From NCBI RefSeq assembly GCF_000337195.1, contig NZ_AOID01000031.1, forward strand, positions 71,273 to 135,272: a stretch of 64,000 nucleotides of DNA, given 5' to 3'. The notes below the pieces were generated by a model that saw only the letters and a list, made by a program, of their open reading frames with translations, had not been told where the DNA came from and did not search any database. The stretch is from Natrinema versiforme JCM 10478 (GTDB taxonomy: Archaea > Halobacteriota > Halobacteria > Halobacteriales > Natrialbaceae). Positions 36,423 through 44,703 of this stretch are shown in pieces; position 1 is the first letter of the stretch; each line of letters starts with the position of its first letter. The position numbers and the translations under genes are program-made.

Positions 36423-37523
36423 ATGCGGATCCTCGTCTTGGCGAATACGCCAGCACACGTCCACCTGTATCGACACGCCGTCGACCGCCTCGAACGAGCG
36501 GGACACGACGTGCTCGTGCTGACCCGGGAGTACGCCTGTACGACCGACCTACTCGACTATTTCGACATGCCCTACCGGGTGTACGGTGACCACGAAACCG
36601 ACGGCTACTCGGCGCTCGGGTTCGCTCGCGAACTCGGCGGCCAGTTCCTCACCATCGGGACCGAAGCGGTCCGGTTCGATCCCGACGTGATCTTCGGCCG
36701 GGGTCCCTACGCGGCCTACGCCGGCACGCTCTCGCGGTCGCCGGTCGTGCTCGTCCTCGACGACGAGCCCGGCGACTTCAACCACACCGTCTCGCGGCCC
36801 TTCGCCGACTGCATCCTCTCCCCGGAAGTCACCCGCCGCGATCTCGGCGACGCTCACTACACCTTCGACGGCTTCAAGGAGTGCGCTTATCTCCACCCCG
36901 ACGTCTTCGAGGCCGACGACGATGTCCGGGAGTACCTCGACGTCGAACCCGACGAACCGTACGTTCTCGTCCGCTTCAACGCCCTCGACGCACTCCACGA
37001 CACCGATCTCGAGGGGTTCCGTCCCGAGCAGCGACGGGACCTGATCGAGCGCCTGAGCGAGGACGCGACGGTCTTCGTCTCCGACGAGGGCGGCGAGATG
37101 GACCTGCGGGACCTCCCCGCGCGGTCCTACGACCTCCATCCCGCACTGATTCACGACGCGATGGCCGAGGCCGACCTGCTGGTGGCCGACACCGGCACGA
37201 TGGCCACCGAGGCCGCGCTGCTCGGCACGCCCGCGTTCCGCTATCGCGGCACCGACGACCACGAGTACGGCGAGTTCCAGGAACTCGAGCGCGCCGGGCT
37301 GGCCGAGCAGTTCGATAGCTACGACGCGGTCCGCGATCGCTCCCTCGAGATCCTCGCTGCCGACGACGCGGACGCCCGGTGGCAACGCAAACGGCGGGAG
37401 TACGCGGCCGATCTCGTGAACCTCACCGACCTGCTCGTTGACGTAGCCACCTCCCGTGGGGAACTCGAGCGACTCGACCGCTCGACGAAGCGCGTGTTGC
37501 AACCCCGTTCGCGGTCGATGTAG
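36423..37523 (+). CDS. DUF354-family protein, GT-B-like (putative glycosyltransferase)
   Basis: 366 residues of the DUF354 family, mostly archaeal and related in fold to UDP-GlcNAc 2-epimerase/GT-B enzymes. Visible: MRILVLANTPAHVHLYRHAV at the N-terminus, the mid-segment DVIFGRGPYAAYAGTLSR, and a C-terminal LLVADTGTMATEAALLGTPAF, which matches the nucleotide-sugar loop of GT-B enzymes. A role in glycan assembly fits the neighbouring GT4 and wbp-like genes. The ATG at 36423 is at leaderless distance from ATTACAAAGG. Exact activity unknown. Confidence 0.78.
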   Translation: MRILVLANTPAHVHLYRHAVDRLERAGHDVLVLTREYACTTDLLDYFDMPYRVYGDHETDGYSALGFARELGGQFLTIGTEAVRFDPDVIFGRGPYAAYAGTLSRSPVVLVLDDEPGDFNHTVSRPFADCILSPEVTRRDLGDAHYTFDGFKECAYLHPDVFEADDDVREYLDVEPDEPYVLVRFNALDALHDTDLEGFRPEQRRDLIERLSEDATVFVSDEGGEMDLRDLPARSYDLHPALIHDAMAEADLLVADTGTMATEAALLGTPAFRYRGTDDHEYGEFQELERAGLAEQFDSYDAVRDRSLEILAADDADARWQRKRREYAADLVNLTDLLVDVATSRGELERLDRSTKRVLQPRSRSM

Positions 37524-37629
37524 CGGCGCTCGACCGGCTTTCGCGGCGATATCGACGATTCCGTCGGTTCGCCGGTCACGAAACACTTTTGGCCATCTCC
37601 GGAAAAGAGCCGACTAGTCCCCCCGTTCT

Positions 37630-37836
37630 ATGAGTCTCTCTACACTCCTCAGTGAGCTGTTCTCCGGCGATGAGACAGCCGCTGAATCACCCGATACAGC
37701 CCCGGAGGGCGGCGAGAACGTGCCCTCGGTCACGGTCGTCCACGAGTGTCGAAACTGCGGGACGAACGTCTCGGCCGGCACGACGCAGTGTCCCGCCTGC
37801 GAGGGCGATGACATCGTGACGTACTCGATCGAGTGA
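37630..37836 (+). CDS. Small zinc-ribbon protein
   Basis: 68 residues: an acidic, Pro/Glu-rich N-terminal half and a C-terminal zinc ribbon CRNCGTNVSAGTTQCPAC (two CxxC pairs), ending DDIVTYSIE. Common form of small haloarchaeal zinc-finger protein with unknown role. It shares the CRNCG start of the ribbon with the DUF7563-like proteins at 2078 and 47178 but has no QFARVF segment, so it belongs to another family. It is convergent with the GT2 gene that ends at 37994. Confidence 0.7.
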   Translation: MSLSTLLSELFSGDETAAESPDTAPEGGENVPSVTVVHECRNCGTNVSAGTTQCPACEGDDIVTYSIE

Positions 37837-37993
37837 TCGACGGCCGACGGCGATCGCTCGGTCCATCGGGAGAGGGATCGTTCGGCCGTTCGAACCTCGC
37901 AGCAGAAACGTCTCCGGTTGCTCACAGCCGCACACTACCCCCGAAAATAGCGCCCTTCCGTCCGGCCGTCGCACGCGCTCGAAGGGGACCCCG

Positions 37994-39088
37994 TTACCGC
38001 GGCTCGCTCCGCGCCGGCACTCGCTCGTCGCGATCCCCGTCGGGCTCGTCGGGCCGGGCCTGTTCCGTCGCGTCGGCACACTGCACCTCGAGGTCCTCGT
38101 TGGCCTCGGCGTCGAGCCTGATCGCGGTGCCGAGCGAGACCAACCCGAGCAGGCCGGCGACGAACGAGGCGATGCCGGCCGTGAAGCCGTCGTTGCCGTC
38201 GATCGCTCGCGCGACGGAGCCGAGAACGCCCGCCGCGCCGCCGACGAGCCCCGCGGTCCCGGCGGCGTAGTAGACAACGGCCGGGTTGAACGACCGGACC
38301 ACGTACCGCGTCTTCAGCCGCCAGCAGAAGCTCCGGAGCAACAGCAGCGAGACGAACCGGACGAACGGCACGTACTTGATGCTGCTCTCCTCGTCGCCGT
38401 AGACGGCCGACATGGGTACGTCTGCGACCCGACAGCCCGCCACGTTGAGGTGGGTCAGGAGGTGATTGAGGAAGCCGTACTGGTCGGTGATCGACTCGAG
38501 GTCGAGTTCCTCGATCGCCTCGCGCGAGATGGCCGTGTAGCCGTTCTGCGGGTCGCCGATCGACCAGTAGCCCGAGGCGAACTTCGAGAGGCCGGTGAGC
38601 ATCGCGTTCCCGACGAGGCGGAACGTCGACATGTCCGCGCGGTCCTCGGCGCTGCGCAGCCGGTTGCCCTTGGCGTAGTCTGCCTCGCCCGTGACGACCG
38701 GGTCGATGATCCGGTCGAGGATGGCGGGGTCCATCTGCCCGTCGCCGTTCATCACCGCGACGACGTCGATCCCGTCCTCGGCGGCGCGCCGGTAGCCGGT
38801 CTTGACCGCCGCGCCGTAGCCGTGGTTTTCCTCGTGGCGGATCGGCACGACGCGCCGACCGTCGCCGCCGTCGGCTACCGCCAGCTCCGAGTCGGCGGTC
38901 TCGTCGTCCGTCTCCTCGTTGACCCGGTCGGCGATCCGCTGGATCACGTTCCAGCTCTCGTCCGGCGACCTGTCGTCGACGGCGTAGATGCGGTCGACGA
39001 AGTCCGGGACCGTCTCGATGACGCGGCCGACGAAGGCCGCCTCGTCGTAGGCCGTCACGACGACGCCGATCTGCTTGCCCTTATACAT
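37994..39088 (-). CDS. GT2 glycosyltransferase with C-terminal membrane segments
   Basis: 364 residues. The GT-A/GT2 catalytic part (1-235) has IGVVVTAYDEAAFVGRVIE, the YAVDDRS donor-binding Asp pair, ENHGYGAAVKTGYRRA, and the DxD-like MNGDGQMDP. This is the layout of dolichol-phosphate-sugar synthases and of AglJ-type enzymes that charge lipid carriers. Two hydrophobic segments (about 270-335) anchor it, followed by a charged tail. The start overlaps the end of the WbpA-like gene by 8 nt, making it the fifth and last gene of the wbp-like operon and the likely first user of its product. Confidence 0.85.
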   Translation of the reverse strand: MYKGKQIGVVVTAYDEAAFVGRVIETVPDFVDRIYAVDDRSPDESWNVIQRIADRVNEETDDETADSELAVADGGDGRRVVPIRHEENHGYGAAVKTGYRRAAEDGIDVVAVMNGDGQMDPAILDRIIDPVVTGEADYAKGNRLRSAEDRADMSTFRLVGNAMLTGLSKFASGYWSIGDPQNGYTAISREAIEELDLESITDQYGFLNHLLTHLNVAGCRVADVPMSAVYGDEESSIKYVPFVRFVSLLLLRSFCWRLKTRYVVRSFNPAVVYYAAGTAGLVGGAAGVLGSVARAIDGNDGFTAGIASFVAGLLGLVSLGTAIRLDAEANEDLEVQCADATEQARPDEPDGDRDERVPARSEPR

Positions 39089-40568
39089 CGTTGCCTCCGT
39101 CCGTGCGGTGGGCCGCCGGTTCGCCGTCGGCGGCCGCCGCTCGTTCGGTCGGCTCCGCCGAGCCGGTCTCGCCCGCGCTATCGGGCGATCCCCGCGGCGG
39201 TCGGCCGTCGCTCGAGCCGCCGAGATCGTACTCGCGGTGTGGCGTTTCCGAGAGGTCGACCGCGTCCCGGCCGTCGAGGACCACCATCGGCTCGAGGGCG
39301 GGCCAGTCGATGCGATCGAAGTCCGCGTGCGGGGTGACGATCACGGCGGCGTCGAACCCTTCGTCGGCGATTTCGTCGATTCCCACGGCTCGAGCGCCGT
39401 AATCGGCCGGATCGACGAGCGGGTCGACGCCCGCGATATCGGCCCCCCGCTCACGCAGGCCGTCGATGATTCCCAGCGCGGGCGATGCGCGGGTCTCCTC
39501 GACGCCCGGTCGATACGTCACGCCGAGGACGATGACCGAGGCGTCCGCGAGGTCGGTGCCGGTCGCCGCGAGTTCCCGCTCGAGGCGGTCGACGACGACC
39601 GCTGGCATTTCGTCGTTGACCCGGCGAGCCGTCTCGGTCACGGCCATCGGCTCGTCGGTGCGGCCGAGCAGGAAGTGCGGGTAGTACGGAATGCAGTGGC
39701 CGCCGACGCCCGGGCCGGGATCGTGGAGCTGGCACATCGGCAGGTCGTTGGCCGTGTCGATCGCCTCACGAACGGAGATCTCGAGTTCGTCCGCGAGCCG
39801 CCCCAACTCGTTTGCCAGCCCGATGTTCACGTCGCGGTAGAGCCCCTCGAACACCTTGACGGACTCCGCGGTCGTCGCGTCCGAGACAGGATGGACCTCG
39901 TTGTCCGAGAGTTCGTCGTAGACGATCGCCGCCGCGCGCGTGCTCTCGTCGTCGACGCCGCCGACGACCTTGGGGTACTGGCCGCGGATGTCCCGGAGCG
40001 CCGTCCCAGAGGACGTCCGCTCCGGACAGAACGCGAGCCCGAACTCGTCGGGCTCGAGGCCGCTCTCGCTCGCGAGGTGGGGCCGGAGGACGTCCCGACA
40101 GGTGCCCGGCGGGAGCGTCGACTCGGCGATCACCAGATCGCCGGGCGCGAGGCCGGCCGCGATGTCGTCGGCGACCGACTCGACCGTCGCGAGGTTCGGC
40201 TCGTTGTCGTCGTCCAGCAGCGTCGGGACGATGATGACGTGGATCCGCGCCGCGTCGGCGGCCGCCGATCCGTCGGTCGTTGCCGTGAGCCGGCCGGCGT
40301 CGACCTGTTCGGCGACCAGGTCGTCGAGGCCGGGCTCGCCGACGACGTGGCTCTCGCCGTCCGAAACCGTCTCGACGACGGCCGGATCGACGTCGACGCC
40401 GGTCACGTTCCCCATCGTCTCGGCGTAGACCGCCGCGAGCGGGAGCCCCATCTTGCCGAGCCCGTAGACGGCGACCGGAACGTCACCGCTCGTTACCCGG
40501 TCGCGCTGTCGGCTCGGCGACTGGCTCGAGCCGTAGAGTCCCTCTCCCTCGGTCGAGGACTCCGCCAT
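39081..40568 (-). CDS. UDP-sugar 6-dehydrogenase, WbpA/WecC-like
   Basis: 495 residues. NAD-binding GLGKMG (36-41), central domain with VIAESTLPPGTCRDV and the catalytic-cysteine motif GGHCIPYYP (Cys292), then the UDP-binding C-terminal domain (VIVLGVTYRPGVEETRASPA). A ~50-residue charged tail follows. WbpA-type enzymes oxidise UDP-GlcNAc to UDP-GlcNAcA; WecC oxidises UDP-ManNAc. Linkage to WbpB-, WbpE- and WbpD-like genes favours the WbpA role. Its ATG overlaps the preceding stop by one base (TGATG). The ATG at 40568 (MAESSTEG) was chosen over the longer open frame to 40898. Confidence 0.87.
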   Translation of the reverse strand: MAESSTEGEGLYGSSQSPSRQRDRVTSGDVPVAVYGLGKMGLPLAAVYAETMGNVTGVDVDPAVVETVSDGESHVVGEPGLDDLVAEQVDAGRLTATTDGSAAADAARIHVIIVPTLLDDDNEPNLATVESVADDIAAGLAPGDLVIAESTLPPGTCRDVLRPHLASESGLEPDEFGLAFCPERTSSGTALRDIRGQYPKVVGGVDDESTRAAAIVYDELSDNEVHPVSDATTAESVKVFEGLYRDVNIGLANELGRLADELEISVREAIDTANDLPMCQLHDPGPGVGGHCIPYYPHFLLGRTDEPMAVTETARRVNDEMPAVVVDRLERELAATGTDLADASVIVLGVTYRPGVEETRASPALGIIDGLRERGADIAGVDPLVDPADYGARAVGIDEIADEGFDAAVIVTPHADFDRIDWPALEPMVVLDGRDAVDLSETPHREYDLGGSSDGRPPRGSPDSAGETGSAEPTERAAAADGEPAAHRTDGGNDV

Positions 40569-41605
40569 CAGGCCTCCACCTCCGGCTCTCGGCGCGTCTC
40601 GTCGTCGGTCTCGTCGTCGGTTTCGTCTTCCGGCCCCGTGGCGAGCCGGTCGATCAACTGGGCCGTCTCGAGGGCGGCGATGCCGTCCTCGGCGGTGACC
40701 GCCGGTTCGGAGCCGTCTCGAGCGGCCGCGACGAACGACTCGAGTTCGTTCCGGAGCGGCTCGCCGGTGTCGACGCGGGGCCGCTCGACGACGCTCTCGT
40801 GGCGGTACCGGGACTGGCCGTCGTCCGTGAGGTACTCGGGGTAGGAGTCGCGGTGGATCAACACCGACTGCTCGAGATAGTCGACCTCGACGAGACACTC
40901 GCGGGCGGTGACGGTGAGTTTGCGCACCTTCTTCTGGGTGACGCGGCTCGCGGTCACCGTCGCGACGACGTCGTCGTACTCGATGGTCGCGGTGGCGTAC
41001 TGGCCGCTTTCGGTCCCCATGGCGGTGACCGAGTGGGGCCGCTCGCCGAGGATCGAGCCGACGATGTCGACGTCGTGGACCATCAGGTCGAAGATGACGT
41101 TGCCCGGCGCGGTCCGATCGATCGGCGGCCCGAGTCGTTCGGCTTCGACGCTGATCACGTCCAGATCGTCGATCAGGTCAGCGACCGTCTGGACCGCGGG
41201 GTTGAACCGTTCGATGTGGCCGACCTGTAAGACCAGTCCCCCCTCGCGGGCCTGCTCGGCGAGTTGCTGGCCCTGTTCGACGGTCTCCGCGATCGGTTTC
41301 TCGACGAGCACGTCGACGCCCGCCTCGAGACAGGTCGAGACCGTCTCGTAGTGGGCGTGTGTCGGCACCGCGACCGTTACGACATCACAGCGCTCGAGGA
41401 GCGTCTCGAGGTCGACCGGTTCGGTTCCGTACTCGGCGGCGACCCGCCGCGCGATTTCCTCGTCGCGGTCGGTGATGCCGGCGAGTTCGACCGCCGGCAG
41501 TTCGTCGTAGACGCGCGCGTGGTTTTCGCCCATCGAGCCGACGCCGATGACGCCGGCTCGGATCGGTTCGTCGGTCGTCTCGTCCGTCCGTCTGGTGGTG
41601 CTCAT
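40568..41605 (-). CDS. Gfo/Idh/MocA oxidoreductase, WbpB-like (UDP-GlcNAcA 3-dehydrogenase)
   Basis: 345 residues. Rossmann motif GVGSMG (21-26), EKP motif (102-104) with the conserved lysine, and HIERFNPAVQ, the segment with His/Asn typical of WbpB/WlbA-type enzymes. These oxidise C3 of UDP-GlcNAcA to the 3-keto sugar for the aminotransferase. The C-terminus is an acidic repeat (DETDDETDDET). Start ATG 41605 overlaps the WbpE-like stop as ATGA. Other Gfo/Idh activities cannot be excluded on sequence alone; the operon makes WbpB the best reading. Confidence 0.82.
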   Translation of the reverse strand: MSTTRRTDETTDEPIRAGVIGVGSMGENHARVYDELPAVELAGITDRDEEIARRVAAEYGTEPVDLETLLERCDVVTVAVPTHAHYETVSTCLEAGVDVLVEKPIAETVEQGQQLAEQAREGGLVLQVGHIERFNPAVQTVADLIDDLDVISVEAERLGPPIDRTAPGNVIFDLMVHDVDIVGSILGERPHSVTAMGTESGQYATATIEYDDVVATVTASRVTQKKVRKLTVTARECLVEVDYLEQSVLIHRDSYPEYLTDDGQSRYRHESVVERPRVDTGEPLRNELESFVAAARDGSEPAVTAEDGIAALETAQLIDRLATGPEDETDDETDDETRREPEVEA

Positions 41606-42822
41606 TGGGTGGTGAAGTGATCGCGGACTGCTTCGACGACGGTCCGTTGGTCGCGCTCGGAGAGGGCGGGGTGGACCGGCAGCGAGAGAACCTCGTCGCC
41701 CGCCCGTTCGGCCTCGGGCAGCGACGCTGCGGCCGTGCTGACCGTCTCGTAGGCCGGCTGGCGGTGGATCGGCGTCTCGTAGTAGATGCCGGTCCCGACC
41801 TCGCGCTCGGAGAGCGTCTCCGCGAGCGCGTCCCGGTCGTCGGTTCGAACGGTGTACTGGTGGTAGACGTGGCGGGAGCCGGTCGGTTCCGTCGGCGTCT
41901 CGAGCGGGAGATCGCCGAGTCGCTCGTCGTAGAACGCGGCGTTCTCGCGGCGCGCGCGGTTGAATTCGGCGACCCGCTCGAGTTGGACGCGGCCGATCGC
42001 CGCCGCGACGCTCGTCATGCGGTAGTTGTGGCCGAGGGCGACGTGGTCGTAGCTCCCGGTACCGCTCATATCTCGGCCGTGATTGACGTAGCTCGCGGCG
42101 CGGTCGGCGACGTCGTCGCGGTCGGTGACGACCATCCCGCCCTCGCCGGTCGTCATGTTCTTGGTCGGATAGAACGAGAAACACGCGGCGTCGCCGAACT
42201 CGCCGACTCGCCGGCCGTCGATCTTCGCCCCGTGGGCCTGACAGGCGTCCTCGATGACGAACAGGTCCCGCGCGTCGGCGATGTCACACAGCGCCGGCAT
42301 GTCGGCCGGCAGCCCGTAGAGGTGAACCGGGAGGATGCCGACGATATCGTCCCGCTCGTCGAGCACCCGTTCGACATCGGCCGGGTCCAGCGTGTACGTC
42401 TCGGGATCGATATCGGCGAAGACCGGTGTCCCGCCCGCCAGCCGGATCGCGTTCGCGCTCGCGACGAACGAAAACGGCGAGGTGATGACCGCGTCGCCGT
42501 CCTCGAGTCCGACGGCCTCGAGCGCGGCGTGGAGCGCGGTCGTCCCGTTTGCGGTCGCGACGCCCGTCTCGGTCCCACAGTAGGCCGCGAATTCCTCCTC
42601 GAACGCCCTGACTTCCGGGCCGTCGGCGAGCCGGCCGTCCTCGAGGATCGATTCGACTCGCCCCACGGCCTCGGCGCTGAGTTCGGGATCGGCGATCGGC
42701 ACCGGCGTCGTCGCCTCCCGGTCGGGGTCGATCTCGGCGTCGGCCGTGTCGGTTCCCGCACCGGAACCGGTGCCGGCGTCGATGCTCGTCTCGGTCTCGG
42801 CGTTCGTCTCGGTGTCGGTCAT
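41602..42822 (-). CDS. DegT/DnrJ/EryC1/StrS aminotransferase, WbpE-like
   Basis: 406 residues. A low-complexity Thr/Glu/Ala/Asp start (~40 residues) precedes a full sugar aminotransferase: NGTTALHAALEAVG, pyridine-binding IEDACQAHGA (Asp192), Schiff-base lysine in SFYPTKNMTTGEGGM (Lys221), and HNYRMTSVAAAIGRVQ. WbpE transfers an amino group from glutamate to UDP-3-keto-GlcNAcA. It is ATGA-coupled both to the acetyltransferase gene before it (42819-42822) and to the dehydrogenase after it (41602-41605). Confidence 0.87.
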   Translation of the reverse strand: MTDTETNAETETSIDAGTGSGAGTDTADAEIDPDREATTPVPIADPELSAEAVGRVESILEDGRLADGPEVRAFEEEFAAYCGTETGVATANGTTALHAALEAVGLEDGDAVITSPFSFVASANAIRLAGGTPVFADIDPETYTLDPADVERVLDERDDIVGILPVHLYGLPADMPALCDIADARDLFVIEDACQAHGAKIDGRRVGEFGDAACFSFYPTKNMTTGEGGMVVTDRDDVADRAASYVNHGRDMSGTGSYDHVALGHNYRMTSVAAAIGRVQLERVAEFNRARRENAAFYDERLGDLPLETPTEPTGSRHVYHQYTVRTDDRDALAETLSEREVGTGIYYETPIHRQPAYETVSTAAASLPEAERAGDEVLSLPVHPALSERDQRTVVEAVRDHFTTQ

Positions 42823-43406
42823 GCGAGTTGGTTCGCCCCCTCGAGCGGGTCCGGTAGCGCTTGGATGGTCGCCGGCGACCCGACGGCCATGCTGTCCGCC
42901 GGCACGTCCTCCGTGACGACGGCACCGGCCGCGACGAACGCGTTCTCGCCGATCGTAACGCCGGGTAACAGCGTCGCGTTCGCGCCGATCGACGCGCCGT
43001 CCGCGATCGTCGGCCCCTCGAGCCCGTCGTCAGTCCGGACGGGGTACTGATCGTTCGTCAGCACGGCCCCTGGCCCGACGAAAACGTTGTCGCCGATCGT
43101 CGTCTGGGTCGGGACGTAGACGTTCGTCTGGAGGCTGACGTGCGAGCCGATCGTTGTCTGCCCGTCGATGACCGTCTTGGTGCCGACGAGCACGTCGTCG
43201 CCGATCGTCGTCCCCTCGCGGACGAGGACGTCGTGTCCCGTCGCGAAGCCGTCGCCGATCGTCACGTCGCCGTAGATAATCGATCCGGCCCTGATCGTCG
43301 CGTCGTCGCCGATCCGCGTCGGCTCGTCGAACTCGCCGTAGCCGACCGTCGCGTCCTCGATCGTACAGTCGTCGCCGCGGACGACGTCGCGAATCGCCTC
43401 GCTCAT
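42819..43406 (-). CDS. Left-handed beta-helix N-acetyltransferase, WbpD-like
   Basis: 195 residues built of hexapeptide repeats (TRIGDDATIRAGSIIYGDVT, TTIGDDVLVGTKTVID and more) ending in AAGAVVTEDVPADSMAVGSPA, the usual C-terminus of the LbH acyltransferases. WbpD N-acetylates the 3-amino group to complete UDP-2,3-diNAc-GlcA. The start is uncertain: ATG 43406 (MSEAIRDVVRG) fits homologues and the ATGA overlap with an upstream 41-codon ORF, but the frame is open to an ATG at 43502 and a TTG at 43553; the TTG lies exactly 25 nt after the ATAACAAAGC element. First gene of the five-gene operon. Confidence 0.82.
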   Translation of the reverse strand: MSEAIRDVVRGDDCTIEDATVGYGEFDEPTRIGDDATIRAGSIIYGDVTIGDGFATGHDVLVREGTTIGDDVLVGTKTVIDGQTTIGSHVSLQTNVYVPTQTTIGDNVFVGPGAVLTNDQYPVRTDDGLEGPTIADGASIGANATLLPGVTIGENAFVAAGAVVTEDVPADSMAVGSPATIQALPDPLEGANQLA

Positions 43407-43528
43407 CGCGGACCACCGCCGTCCTGACGGGAGTCGTTCCGGGCCTCGCTCGAGCGAACGCGATACCGCGTCGTCGCGTCCGTTCGGACCGCTGATCGAC
43501 ATCGTGGTCGGTCGCGTATTCGTTTCAT
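43403..43528 (-). CDS. Putative 41-residue upstream ORF coupled to the WbpD-like gene
   Basis: ATG 43528 opens an Arg-rich ORF (MKRIRDRPRCRSAVRTDATT...) whose TGA (43405-43403) overlaps the ATG at 43406 as ATGA. It lies 50 nt after the promoter element, further than the other leaders. It may be a true coupled ORF, or simply the out-of-frame shadow of an N-terminally longer WbpD-like protein. Confidence 0.25.
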   Translation of the reverse strand: MKRIRDRPRCRSAVRTDATTRYRVRSSEARNDSRQDGGGPR

Positions 43529-43578
43529 AGTGAATCGATACCCGCGTGGGCAATCGTGCTCACACAGCCGGTAACGAG

Positions 43579-43588
43579 GCTTTGTTAT
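43579..43588 (-). promoter_or_regulatory. ATAACAAAGC promoter element, site 8 (wbp-like operon)
   Basis: Perfect minus-strand copy upstream of the five-gene operon. The codon 25 nt downstream is a TTG (43553) in frame with the WbpD-like gene. Confidence 0.6.
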
Positions 43589-43872
43589 CCCCGGCCTGAG
43601 GGTCCCGTAGCCGCGAACTACAGCCTCACCGAGGGGGAAAAGCGCGATCACCGGGAGCGGCCCGCCTACAGCCGTGATCGTACGTTGACACTCGTCTCGA
43701 ACGTTGAAACATCGGCGTAGGAGTCAGTCATCGCCGCTAACTGGTACAATTCCCTTTCGGACGGGTAGCCGAGTGATAGTAAAGTGTCACAGGCTGGCAT
43801 CCGGTGGTGTGAGGAATTCGACTACACCCGTCAGACGGGAACGGGATCCGATCCGAGACGACGAGGACACAC

Positions 43873-44409
43873 ATGTCTGACAGCGAACTCACGCAAGCCA
43901 AACTGTTCGACGTATTCAGCAACGCACGCAGGCGGCGCACGGTTCAGTTCCTGAAACGACAGGGCGGTTCCTGCGATCTCGCACCGCTCGTGGAGCAGGT
44001 CGCCGCTTGGGAGAACGACACCGACCCCGACGACGTGACCCGGACCCAGCGCCGGCGGGTCTACATCTCGTTGTACCAGACCCACCTGCCGATGCTTGAG
44101 GACCACGGGATCGTCGACTGGGACCCGGACGGACACGAAATAGAGCTTTTGCCGAGCGAAGACCGCTTCGAGCCGTACCTCGATCGCCATCTCGAAGACC
44201 AGCGCCAGTGGCACCGCCTCTACGCCGCCGTGACCGCGGTCGGCGTCGTCGCGTTCGGGCTCTCGGCGCTCGCGGTCGGTCCGCTGACGACGGCCGCCGC
44301 GCCGGTCGTCGCACTGGGGCTCTGTTTCGCCGTCCTCGTTCTCTCGATCGTACAGCACGTCTCGCGTCGTCCAGGACTCGCCCGTCCGTTCGGACGTGCG
44401 AGCCGATAA
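43873..44409 (+). CDS. DUF7344 protein: HTH domain plus membrane segments
   Basis: 178 residues. N-terminal winged helix (LFDVFSNARRRRTVQFLKRQ) with the family signature AAWENDTDPDDVTRTQRRRV...YQTHLPMLEDHGIVDWD; two hydrophobic segments near the C-terminus (AVTAVGVVAFGLSALAVGPL and TTAAAPVVALGLCFAVLVLS). Closely related to 14486-15082 and 47896-48399. Lies next to the wbp-like operon and divergent from it, so it is a candidate local regulator; this is inference only. Confidence 0.8.
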   Translation: MSDSELTQAKLFDVFSNARRRRTVQFLKRQGGSCDLAPLVEQVAAWENDTDPDDVTRTQRRRVYISLYQTHLPMLEDHGIVDWDPDGHEIELLPSEDRFEPYLDRHLEDQRQWHRLYAAVTAVGVVAFGLSALAVGPLTTAAAPVVALGLCFAVLVLSIVQHVSRRPGLARPFGRASR

Positions 44410-44703
44410 CCGCTGCTCGGTGTCAGTTTCGGTCCCCGTCACACTCCTCCTGTAGTCGTCTGTGTCTCGTCTGCCGGCCCCGCACAGCGTCGGCGCTCGA
44501 GACGGCGAGGCGCGACACTGCCGACTGACCGGGTCGTACTGGCGCTGTTGCTGCTCGTCGCGCGCGACAATGGGTTCCCGATCGCGACCCCATCGACTCC
44601 CGGATGGTCGACCCCGTCAAAAAACAGCGACTCGAGCCGCACTACGGCTATTATCTGTCGAGATACGACGCGCCGACCGCGACTCGAACGATCCGGAAGC
44701 GCG

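Noticed and set aside
40573..40640. Repeated DETDDET codons at the end of the WbpB-like gene as a regulatory repeat
   Set aside because: It is in frame and gives the kind of acidic C-terminal tail common in haloarchaeal proteins; no need for another explanation.
42710..42822. Low-complexity Thr/Glu/Ala/Asp-rich start of the WbpE-like gene as a separate element or wrong start
   Set aside because: The ATGA overlap with the upstream gene and lack of a better start favour a real, disordered N-terminus.
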